Shown here: in pieces, positions 17,697 to 26,000 of the stretch | Position numbering within the stretch: the first letter of the stretch is position 1 | Layout of the letters: the number at the start of each line of letters is the position of its first letter | Notes under the pieces: model-generated | Database searches by the model: none | Told to the model about the DNA's origin: nothing | What the model saw: the letters and a program-made list of their open reading frames with translations, nothing else | From: Azonexus sp. | GTDB taxonomy: Bacteria > Pseudomonadota > Gammaproteobacteria > Burkholderiales > Rhodocyclaceae | DNA length: 64,000 bases | Direction of reading: 5' to 3' | Assembly: GCF_030824335.1 (NCBI RefSeq) | Contig: NZ_JAVBXX010000003.1 | Coordinates: 110,472 to 174,471, forward strand | Position numbers and translations under genes: made by a program

Positions 17697-18446
17697 TCAG
17701 CCATTTCGTAGCCGATCAACAGCGACCTCGTAATAATGTTTGCTGACCTCTATCCCGACAAACTGTTTGCCTTGATCGATAGCAGCCAAGCCTGTGGTGC
17801 CTGACCCCATGAACGGATCAAGGATGCGTTGGCCGCACGCTGCTACCAGATGATTCATAAGCTCCAGAGGTTTGCCAACCTGATGCAACTTCTCACCAGG
17901 TTTTTGTTGCACCCTGAATAGACCTGCCGAGTAAGCATCTCCAACCAAGCTACCTTTGCTGCCCCAAACGAAGAATTCCGTCTGCGCCTTGAAACCGCCC
18001 TTGTAGGGCCGAGCGCTGCCTGCTTTATCCCAAACGCCGACCCCCCGCCAAGTAAATCCAGCCGCTTGTAATGCATCTGTTGTGACCGGCAATTGACGCC
18101 AATCAGTGAAGACGATCATCAATCCACCGGGATTCAGCTTTTCGTAGCAAAGGGCCATCCAAAGCGCCGACCAATGCAAATAGCTGCGCTGATCTTTTGA
18201 GTCACCAGCAAAATCAGGCCACTGGGTACCGCCACTGTTCAGGTATTTACTCCCTGTCGACGCCGCACGGTTGCCTTTCGACTGACCACCACTTGAGTAT
18301 GGCGGATCAGTGACTACGGCATCAAAAAGACCTTCGAGGGCGGGTATCACCGTCAAGCAATCTCCACGGTGTAGATCGGCTCTGGTCAAGTGCTCATGTT
18401 TCTGATTGTTAAAGAACGGAGGGTGCTGCTGTTTCGTTGCTTCCAT
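17697..18446 (-). CDS. DNA methyltransferase (DPPY, beta-type order) in the mom position
   Basis: DPPY is at residues 47-50 and the AdoMet-binding DPFMGSGTTGLAA near 210, the order of beta-class N6-adenine/N4-cytosine methyltransferases. The target sequence is unknown. The ATG at 18446 follows AAAGGA by 8 nt; an ATG ten codons upstream has no Shine-Dalgarno. The start lies inside the com gene (37-nt overlap), the same arrangement as com-mom of phage Mu, where Com frees the mom start codon. Its product probably protects phage DNA from host restriction, replacing the Mom modification. It is the last gene of the leftward late operon. Confidence 0.88.
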   Translation of the reverse strand: MEATKQQHPPFFNNQKHEHLTRADLHRGDCLTVIPALEGLFDAVVTDPPYSSGGQSKGNRAASTGSKYLNSGGTQWPDFAGDSKDQRSYLHWSALWMALCYEKLNPGGLMIVFTDWRQLPVTTDALQAAGFTWRGVGVWDKAGSARPYKGGFKAQTEFFVWGSKGSLVGDAYSAGLFRVQQKPGEKLHQVGKPLELMNHLVAACGQRILDPFMGSGTTGLAAIDQGKQFVGIEVSKHYYEVAVDRLRNG

Positions 18447-18606
18447 GGGGTGTTTCCTTTCGGGATGACGCTCCATGGCGTTCAGATTCGTGGCTCGTGG
18501 CCTTCACTTGATTGATCGCCCCACAGCGGGGGCACTTGATCGACAGGCGGGTGTATTCCGCTTCTGCCAGTTTTCTGTTGCATGCGCCGCAACGGATGAT
18601 TTCCAT
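18409..18606 (-). CDS. com: Com-family zinc-finger translational activator
   Basis: The 65-residue product begins MEIIRCGACNRKLAEAEYTR and continues IKCPRCGAINQVKA: a CxxC...CxxC zinc ribbon that closely follows Mu Com (IRCKNCNKLL...RCPRC). Mu Com binds mom mRNA and melts a hairpin that hides the mom start. Here the gene overlaps the start of a methyltransferase instead of mom. AGG lies 9 nt before the ATG. About 150 nt of non-coding sequence with an inverted repeat precede it and could hold its promoter. Confidence 0.85.
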   Translation of the reverse strand: MEIIRCGACNRKLAEAEYTRLSIKCPRCGAINQVKATSHESERHGASSRKETPHGSNETAAPSVL

Positions 18607-18693
18607 ATTTACTACCTGCAGTGATAGCCTTCTGCCCGCTGTGTGCACAGCACGGTGCCTTGGCTAAACGCAGGACGCTTCTGCGGGAGGTGG

Positions 18694-18723
18694 CCGTTAC
18701 GGGTGTTCCTGCACCTGTAACGG
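18694..18723. repeat. 12-bp inverted repeat upstream of com
   Basis: CCGTTACGGGTG and CACCTGTAACGG pair (one mismatch) around TTCCTG in the gap before com. On the minus strand no T run follows, so it is not a standard terminator. It could be an operator for the com-methyltransferase unit or an RNA processing structure. No GATC sites of the Mu mom promoter type are present in the gap. Confidence 0.5.
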
Positions 18724-18756
18724 TCGCACCGTCTCAGTGGGGCGTTATACCCAACA

Positions 18757-19158
18757 TCAAAACCATTCTTGTGGGCCGAATAAATCGACAACGGGCGGGT
18801 AGGTTTGGCACATCCAGGCCGGCGCCAAATCTGCACGTAACTGAGCGTCGAACAAACCTACTGTAGCGCCCTTCGTCAACCCTCTGATATCCCGCCGAAA
18901 CTGACATAGCGCATCGTGAACTAATGTCGCTTGCCATGTGACCGGCTTGCCATCACGCCCACTCGGACCATCCCATGGGCCGATCCAAATATCACCACAT
19001 AGACGATACGCAGGCGAGCAGCCATCCCATGCATATCTTGTGGCAATCTCGATTGTCTGTGATGCGATCCGTACCCATTCGCCCATGTAGAAGACACCAT
19101 CAAGCCAGGGCGAACACAGCGTGAATTTCCGGTCAATGCAGTAACGCCAGTCGCTCAT
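18757..19158 (-). CDS. DUF1353-like phage protein
   Basis: The 133-residue product has the centre DGCSPAYRLCGDIW followed by TWQATLVHDALCQF, the ordering seen in DUF1353 phage proteins (an Asp-Gly/Ser-x-Pro turn, then xVHDxLxxF). Its role in phages is unknown; it often lies near tail fibre or lysis genes. The start overlaps the stop of the upstream tail-fibre assembly gene (ATGA). Confidence 0.6.
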   Translation of the reverse strand: MSDWRYCIDRKFTLCSPWLDGVFYMGEWVRIASQTIEIATRYAWDGCSPAYRLCGDIWIGPWDGPSGRDGKPVTWQATLVHDALCQFRRDIRGLTKGATVGLFDAQLRADLAPAWMCQTYPPVVDLFGPQEWF

Positions 19159-19718
19159 GGCCAGCCCGCATCGATGTCGATCATCGACAACTCATCAATT
19201 GATGTCGCTGCGTTAATCGCGGCTTTCAGCACGCGGGCGTGGGCATGCAGTGCGCCGGCATGGGCCGTCAGGCTTGCCTGTAGCGCCAGCACGCCCGCAG
19301 CATCAACCTGCAGAGGCGTATTGTCAGCCGCGATCCAATCCGGGAATGCGGGATTCTGGCCACCCATCAAAGCGCTGACTGCCGCCAGCGCTGTCGAATT
19401 GATCCGTGCGACTGAACGTTCGTCCGATTGGAACCAGAGACCAGCATGCGGAAAGCCTTGGGTTTCTAGCGCATCGCGGCGGGCATTGACTGCATCAACG
19501 AGTTGTGGTGCCGTCAGTTGTGGTGCGATATAGAGACCAATCGGACCAAATTCACCAGCCAGCACCCGGTTATAGATTGATACACCGTGCGCCTCTGTGT
19601 CATCGGGCGACGCAGAAAACGGGATGTAGTCGTCGAACCCACCGAATAGAACATTGCAGTTAATGGTTTGCGCCAGAGCGCCCCAGACGCAGTTTTTGAC
19701 GTCGATGACTTCCATCAT
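19155..19718 (-). CDS. Tail fibre assembly-type protein (DUF4376-like)
   Basis: The 187-residue product ends with the DUF4376 pattern: RRDALETQGFPHAGLWFQSD, then PDWIAADNTPLQVDAAGVL and a helical tail. These proteins accompany phage tail fibres as chaperones or distal components. It starts at ATGATG overlapping the fibre gene stop, with AGGA upstream, so the pair is translationally coupled. Confidence 0.7.
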   Translation of the reverse strand: MMEVIDVKNCVWGALAQTINCNVLFGGFDDYIPFSASPDDTEAHGVSIYNRVLAGEFGPIGLYIAPQLTAPQLVDAVNARRDALETQGFPHAGLWFQSDERSVARINSTALAAVSALMGGQNPAFPDWIAADNTPLQVDAAGVLALQASLTAHAGALHAHARVLKAAINAATSIDELSMIDIDAGWP

Positions 19719-20656
19719 GCGATCCTTTGAGCAAGCACAGCAACTGGATTGGGATGAAACGCTGGCGCCTTGCCCAGCAATCGCCAGGAGCCGGGAGCAC
19801 TGCCGCCGGATGTCGCAGATGCATATCCACCGCCGATAACTGCATATTCGGCAGATGAGACAATTGTTCCGGCGGCAACTTCAGTACTCACGTTGCGCCA
19901 AATGAACGCCAGACTACCGACGTTTCCATGCCCAAAATCCAAAGGCAGCACCGCAATATTTCCCGCGCCAAGCAAAGTGACACCAGCAACTGTTTTGATG
20001 TTTGTACCGGACACCAATGACGCTTGCTTGGCATTAATTTGTGCTTGCTTATCATTGAGCTGTGCCTGCAGCTTCCCGAACGCCGCTAGTTCGCTGTCCG
20101 CCGCAGTAATCGCCGCAGCACTTGCCGTTGACAGCCCCGTCAAGACCGTCATCCGGACATTCGCCGCGAAATCTCGAATCGTCTTGTTGCCCGCGATATA
20201 GTCATTCACAGTGCCCGTTGTGATCGTCGGCTCTGCACCGACATCAGCCGCCGTCAACAACTTCAGAACCCACTCGCCAAAAGCGGTAACAGAAAGCACT
20301 TTATTTTCGGCTGCAGGCGAAAGCGCAGGAAGATTTACTAGCGCTGCTGCGGCTACTGCCTCTGCTGCTTTGTCTATTGCTGTGTTTGCCGACGCCAGCG
20401 CCTCGCCGGCCTTTGCCACCGATACGCCAGCTGCTGATGCAGAGGCATCCGCGTAATCACTGGCGGTGAGCGCTGCAGCTACCGCAGCAGCAGCACGCTC
20501 AACGACGTGCGCTGCTACAGCAACCACCTGCGCCAGCGCCGGCACAAACCGTGTCCTGTGCCCTCCATTCCCCAGACCTGACTCAGCGTTTGAGTCATCG
20601 GTGAGCACGCTGCCATCGCCACCCACTGCCGGATCAAAACACACGCTGTTTGTCAT
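19715..20656 (-). CDS. Putative tail fibre protein
   Basis: The 313-residue protein has an N-terminal part with NGGHRTRFVPALAQVV, a long Ala-rich helical region (about 45-110, triple coiled-coil character), a phage-fibre repeat (LVSGTNIKTVAGVTLLGAGNI, about 205-230) and a C-terminal GGYASATSGG...WRLLGKA tip. These are typical of fibres that recognise the host surface. It follows the tail-tip genes and precedes its DUF4376 partner. Confidence 0.75.
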   Translation of the reverse strand: MTNSVCFDPAVGGDGSVLTDDSNAESGLGNGGHRTRFVPALAQVVAVAAHVVERAAAAVAAALTASDYADASASAAGVSVAKAGEALASANTAIDKAAEAVAAAALVNLPALSPAAENKVLSVTAFGEWVLKLLTAADVGAEPTITTGTVNDYIAGNKTIRDFAANVRMTVLTGLSTASAAAITAADSELAAFGKLQAQLNDKQAQINAKQASLVSGTNIKTVAGVTLLGAGNIAVLPLDFGHGNVGSLAFIWRNVSTEVAAGTIVSSAEYAVIGGGYASATSGGSAPGSWRLLGKAPAFHPNPVAVLAQRIA

Positions 20657-21516
20657 TACAGAATCTCCGTGATTTCGTATTTTTTGCTCATGATTCGCTT
20701 GCTGCTATGCAACAGCGCCGGCAAGCTTTGAAGCCGCCCAAGGAAGTTTCGGCGCACGCCGTTTTCGCTATCGCTCGGGTCCGGTATGACCAGCACTTCG
20801 CCGGTCACGCCGGCCATGCGGTCAATCTCCAGCGCAAACTGATAGCCCTCGGTAACGCTCATTGCCGGCAGATCAAAACTCAGCGTCCGCCGCTTTCGCC
20901 TCGGCTCGAAAAACTCTTCACCGGTCAGCGAAGCATCGACGGCCGAAGCATCACCAAAGCCCAGCCCGACACCAGGGCGCATACCGTGTTTTGGTTGCCA
21001 TGCGTCGGCGATATACAGACGGCCAATGTGCACCCACCCATCTGAATTACCGGTGTCACTAATTTCAACGCGCCAGTAGCGCGCAATGACCGCAGCAGGC
21101 AGCACGCAAATAAATGGTGCTTGATATCCCGCAACCGCCTGCTGGCTGACAGTTCCGAGCCAGAAGTTATCGTCTTCCCATTCCAGTAAATCCTGCGGGA
21201 TCGTGCCAGCCGGCCACATGGGCACAGCCCCAGAATCGTAGAGCGGCGTTGCGAACGTGTTTTCATCATCACCGATGATCCGCACCGTTGCCGAGGTCGA
21301 TAGGTTGTGCGCGACCAGCGCAACAACACGGATACGTCGGGCCTGCGCTAGATCGATATCAAATTTCGTCGAGGCATCAGACGCATCAGTAGAGCGTGCA
21401 ACTCGCGACAAGCGACGATTCTGCAAATTAGACAGCGGCAGCGAGGCCATCCAATTACCGCCCGACAAGATCGCCTCGTCGGCTCTATTGATAAGTCCTA
21501 TCGTGACTTTTCCCAT
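20656..21516 (-). CDS. Phage tail-tip protein
   Basis: The ATG at 21516 (286 aa) begins MGKVTIGLINRADEAIL directly after the upstream stop. A beta-rich domain with RYWRVEISDTGN and GWVHIGRLYIADAWQP resembles carbohydrate-binding-like modules in tail-tip proteins. The C-terminal part has EPRRKRRTLSFDLPA and a conserved phage-type ending. It probably forms part of the baseplate or tip, between the 514-aa tip protein and the fibre. No name can be given with certainty. Confidence 0.6.
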   Translation of the reverse strand: MGKVTIGLINRADEAILSGGNWMASLPLSNLQNRRLSRVARSTDASDASTKFDIDLAQARRIRVVALVAHNLSTSATVRIIGDDENTFATPLYDSGAVPMWPAGTIPQDLLEWEDDNFWLGTVSQQAVAGYQAPFICVLPAAVIARYWRVEISDTGNSDGWVHIGRLYIADAWQPKHGMRPGVGLGFGDASAVDASLTGEEFFEPRRKRRTLSFDLPAMSVTEGYQFALEIDRMAGVTGEVLVIPDPSDSENGVRRNFLGRLQSLPALLHSSKRIMSKKYEITEIL

Positions 21517-21517
21517 A

Positions 21518-23062
21518 TCAACCCCATAACGTGAGATAGAGCCGGCGCAACTCAAGATCAGGCCGGATGCCGAGCACAACAAACAGCTTTCCGGGCCCCA
21601 TGCCGAAACGCGACAGCGTGACGCGAACGACATCACCCAGATCCGCAATCAGCCCAGGGTCGTACGCCATGACCAACTCAACCGTCAGCCGGTCAGCCTT
21701 GTAAAGATTGAGCCTGCGAGTGGACTCAGCCGCCGCCGCGCCGGCATCGCTCAACAGCGTTTCAAACTCAAGCGCCGGTGCCAGCAAATGCTTGATCTTG
21801 ATCGCCGCATCGCTGGCGACAACAGACCGGTAGCTTTCGCGCAGTTCAGCGCGCCGTGCAGCACCGACGGCGCCGGCCACGTCGCTATCCTGCCGGGTCC
21901 AGAACCGGGCATATTTCAGCGTCACTTGCCACGTGGCCACACCCCGGCCAACATCGTTACTCGGCACGCGATCAATGCTCAGAATGTCGTCAGCTGTGAT
22001 GTCGAGCACCGGCATACCGGCCGGTTCTTCAAGCCGGCTCATCCGGAATTTCCCAAGCCGATCAAAGCCCCACCAAGCACCAATCGACTCGCACAGCTTG
22101 TCCAATACTTCACGGCAGGTTTCGTCGTTGATCCAGATGCCAACCTCCGCGCTGTTTTTCGCATCAAGCGCCAGCAAGTCGACTGCAGAGATATCCCCCG
22201 CAGCAATACCGCCCGCGCCTGTTGCAATCTGCTGCGCCAGTTGCGCAACAGTGCGGTTTCCGACTGCTATACCCTGCGTCGCATCGGCTGTGACGATGCC
22301 GTCCGGTGACGTGCCAAGTCGGATATAGCCGCCCGCCGCCCAAGCGCGGTATTGTCCTGCGGCCGGCGCGTTGGCTTCCATCTCCGCCTGGCTGCCGTAG
22401 GCTGATCCTGCGGTCAACGCTGCACCGCGCACATAAACTGCCGACACAGCAGAAACGGCACCATCATTGATCTGATAGATCAGCCGGCTCGTATTGACGC
22501 AGGGCGGCGCGATGTTGAACACGCGACCGAAAATGCGCGGCTTCGGCTTACCCTTCAAGTCGCCGGCCACGCCATCCAAGCCGGCCGGTAGCACATTCGT
22601 GCCACCGTACTTATTCGGCGCTGCCGGCTTATCGAGTTCAGCCTGGCGGTCGCGCAAACGAATCGATACTTTTTGCCACGTAACAGCAGGTTGCTCCATC
22701 GTGCCAACAAGCACAGTCGTCCAGATAGGAGGGCCACCGCGACGTACTTCACCGACCAGAATAGTGATCGGCTGGCCATCAAGACCAAATGTCGCAATGT
22801 CATCCAACCCACCATCGATGTTCGTCAGTTCCAGCACCCCATAACCAACGGTCGATTCGCCGCCCGTTGTGCCGCGACCAAACATCTCTCGGCGCATGTT
22901 TGCCGGCTGTTTGATGCGTGGTTCGTACGCGGTGTGCGCCAGCCCACCGGGCGGCAGACCGGCAGACCCGGTGGTATATCCGGCACTCGACAAATACAAC
23001 ATCCGCGTACCAGCGATGGCCGGGTCAAACACCGTAATGTGCGCAAGATAGATAGTTGCCAT
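21518..23062 (-). CDS. Phage tail-tip/hub protein
   Basis: The 514-residue protein begins MATIYLAHITVFDPA and has KPKPRIFGRVFNIAPP, TREVL-like helices (NDETCREVLDKLCESIGAWW) and DLGDVVRVTLSRFGMG near the C-terminus. These motifs fit hub or tip proteins of long-tailed siphophages found next to the tape measure gene. Start and stop abut the neighbouring tail genes. No endopeptidase motif is seen. Confidence 0.6.
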   Translation of the reverse strand: MATIYLAHITVFDPAIAGTRMLYLSSAGYTTGSAGLPPGGLAHTAYEPRIKQPANMRREMFGRGTTGGESTVGYGVLELTNIDGGLDDIATFGLDGQPITILVGEVRRGGPPIWTTVLVGTMEQPAVTWQKVSIRLRDRQAELDKPAAPNKYGGTNVLPAGLDGVAGDLKGKPKPRIFGRVFNIAPPCVNTSRLIYQINDGAVSAVSAVYVRGAALTAGSAYGSQAEMEANAPAAGQYRAWAAGGYIRLGTSPDGIVTADATQGIAVGNRTVAQLAQQIATGAGGIAAGDISAVDLLALDAKNSAEVGIWINDETCREVLDKLCESIGAWWGFDRLGKFRMSRLEEPAGMPVLDITADDILSIDRVPSNDVGRGVATWQVTLKYARFWTRQDSDVAGAVGAARRAELRESYRSVVASDAAIKIKHLLAPALEFETLLSDAGAAAAESTRRLNLYKADRLTVELVMAYDPGLIADLGDVVRVTLSRFGMGPGKLFVVLGIRPDLELRRLYLTLWG

Positions 23063-26000
23063 TACGCAGCCATCCGCAAAACACCGCTGCTTTCAATCGC
23101 TGCAAGCTGTTTTTCAAGGAAGGAAATGCGTTCGATCAAGGCTTTCTGACCCAGCGCGTTGCTTTCTGCAGAAGCTTCAATGGCACGGATGATGTCGCTG
23201 TTATCCTGCTTTTGCTGCGGGCTTGGCGACTGCATCATCGCTCTGGTCTGCTCAAACGACCAGTAGCGTGCCGGGCCTGTGGCCTCGAGTTCCGGACCTC
23301 CTTCACCCACCATCCGAACGCCACCGACGTGGTAACCACCTGCCCGAAAGGTCGGCAGACCGTTTTTCTTAGCCCAGTCTTCTGCTGTGCCGGCAGAAAG
23401 GCCGAGCAGCGAATCCACTTCCTTCAGCGTCAGGCCTTCGTTCCATGCGGCGGTGTAAATCGACTGCGCGTCGTTGTTTTTAACGGCATTCTCGGCCCAC
23501 CCATAAATTTCTGATTGAGTCATCGTGCCGCCGCTCTTACCTGTCACCGCCAGTTGGCCAGCATCATTGATAAACGCAGATGCGCCTCGGGTTGATGTGT
23601 AAGATGGCCCTGCGCCTGTCTCTACCACTTTGCCGGTCTGCCCGGCCTTATTGAGCGCATCCAACACGCCCTGGTTGATCGCAACACCCATTGCGGCCGA
23701 GTTACGAACTTCAAGCAACAGCGACTGCATCGCCGCATCAACAGACAGCAGCGAACTTGCCGCCGACGAAGCGCTGCTGTTGAGCGATCCCATCTGGCGC
23801 TCAAGGCCGACGAGCGAATCCTGCGCACGCTCGGCATTGCGGCTAGCAACAGATTCGGACTTGTCCAAGGATTCAAGCACGCGCTGATAGTCAGCGACAT
23901 ACGCGCCAGTAGTGGCGTTGTAATCTTGACTGACCGTCAGGAAATTACGACCAGCTTCCGGCAACTGCTGGATCGCCTCTGCGTTGCCCAGTTGAGCCAG
24001 ACGGTACGTTTCTTCGAACTGGCGCTTCGCCTCACGGTATTTTTGTTCCGGATCGAGGACTGACAGATCGGACAGCATCAAGCTATCCCGATAATCCCGG
24101 ATCGAATCGACAGCCTGTTCAAACGCATCCAACAACTGCTGTTGCGCCGAAATTTGCAACTGCACGCTGCTTGCGTAGTCACTCGCGTATTGCTCAACCC
24201 GTGCGTTATCCGCATCAAGTGCGGCGATGTAGGTATCTAGTGCGGATTCCTGCCTGGTAGCGGCTACTTCGGTCACAACCTTTTGTCGAGCGGCGGCAAT
24301 CGTTGAAGCCGCTTGATTGATGGCATTTGCTGTGCCAGCGACCTCAGGTGTGATCCCGGCAAATGCCGACTCAACCTTCAGCATCGCAACGGCCAAGGGC
24401 GATGCGGCCCCGGCGGTCTCGACGATAGCTTCGTATGCATCGCGAAATTGTTCTCGCGTCGCGCTTGCTACGTCAGTCTCTGTAATAACAGCGCCTGCTG
24501 CAGCGAGTGATTCTGTGATTGCACGAACGACATTGGCGCGCTTTTCCTCAGCGGTGTAGTAGTTTTCGTAATAATTTGACAGCGTGGCTTGCAGGGTTTC
24601 CAAGCCTCCAAATGCCGTTACAAGGGCATTTCCGGCACTCAGGATGTCGTTTGCAAGACCAGTGCCCGTCAGCGACACGTCAAGTAATTTGAATGCCTCT
24701 CCAACCTGTGCAACCTGCGCCGAAACGCGGGAAAAGGTTTCGGCCCATGAGCCAGTTTCGCCGCTGCTCGTACGGATTTCGTCGATCACCGGAAAAATTG
24801 CCTTACCAAGACCTTCTTGTAGTTGAGTGGCCGCGCCGGTCAGCAACTCTTTTATCCCACCGACGTTATCAATCGTGATGTCCGCTGTATAGCCGGCGAT
24901 GATCGCGTTGATGTCAGTCGCGCCCAAAGAGGTGCCCAGCTTCTCGAAGCTCGTTACGGTTTGGTCATAGATGCTGTCAAGCGCAGTGCTGATCGCATCG
25001 TATGTGCCGAGGTCCTTTGATACCAGTCGCTCTGGACGACTTTTGACGTTCGCGCCGAAGATTCCGTCGAGAATCTGTTTTGCGTAATCTGCGTCCTGGA
25101 TACCGTTAACGACCGGGCCGTTATAACCCCCGTCCCCCATATTCATTTCGCCAACGGAAGGCGTGTAGCCACTTAAGAATTCGTCGCCGACATCACGACT
25201 TAAGTACCGGTTGTTGTTGATGTCGACAAGTTTTGACCAGTTCGTGCGGATTTCTGCTTCGGTCATCTCTGCCGCTGTTTTGAATACCGGCACAATTGCA
25301 TCAACCATCTGAGCGCCGGTGACAAATCCATTTTCGTCATCAACCCACGTGCCTTGGCGCTCAACCTTCCCAAGCTTTTCGCCAACCTGAAGGCCGATCT
25401 GCCCGAGCAGGATGTTGTACTGCTCATCCGTCAATGTGTTTTTATAAGTGTAGTAATCCTCGCCACCAATACGGCTCACCTGGCGCTCGGCGTTCGACGT
25501 CAGCATGCCGATCATGTCGCGCACCGACAGATTGATGTCTGTCAGATAGGTTTCAGTTCCACCGTTATTGAACCAGCCGCTTGTTGTTTTGTAATTCTCG
25601 CCGATTGCGCCACTGAAACCGCCCTGGCTATATTTCCCATCAAGCGTGACGCCGGTCTGAAATGTGTCCCCGCCGCCAAATTTATCGACAAGGCCACCGA
25701 TAATGAGGGGCGCTGCCACTATGGCAGCAGTGCCGAGTGACGAAATGAACCCGGACATCGCACCTTGGCCAGCCGCAATCCCTTCGGCCGTCGCTAACAT
25801 TGCGGCATCGCCTGTCGCTTGGAATGCGGACTGATAGGCCCACATTGCCGCTTCGCTAGCAGTAGGGTTCGCAAGCCCGGCCGCAAATGCCTGGCCGCCC
25901 AGGGCACCAGATCCTGTTATCGCACCGTAGCCCGTGCCGACCATGTTTGCAGCATTGGCCAGCGTCTGACCAGATAGCAGTCCATAGGCCGAACTGGCAT

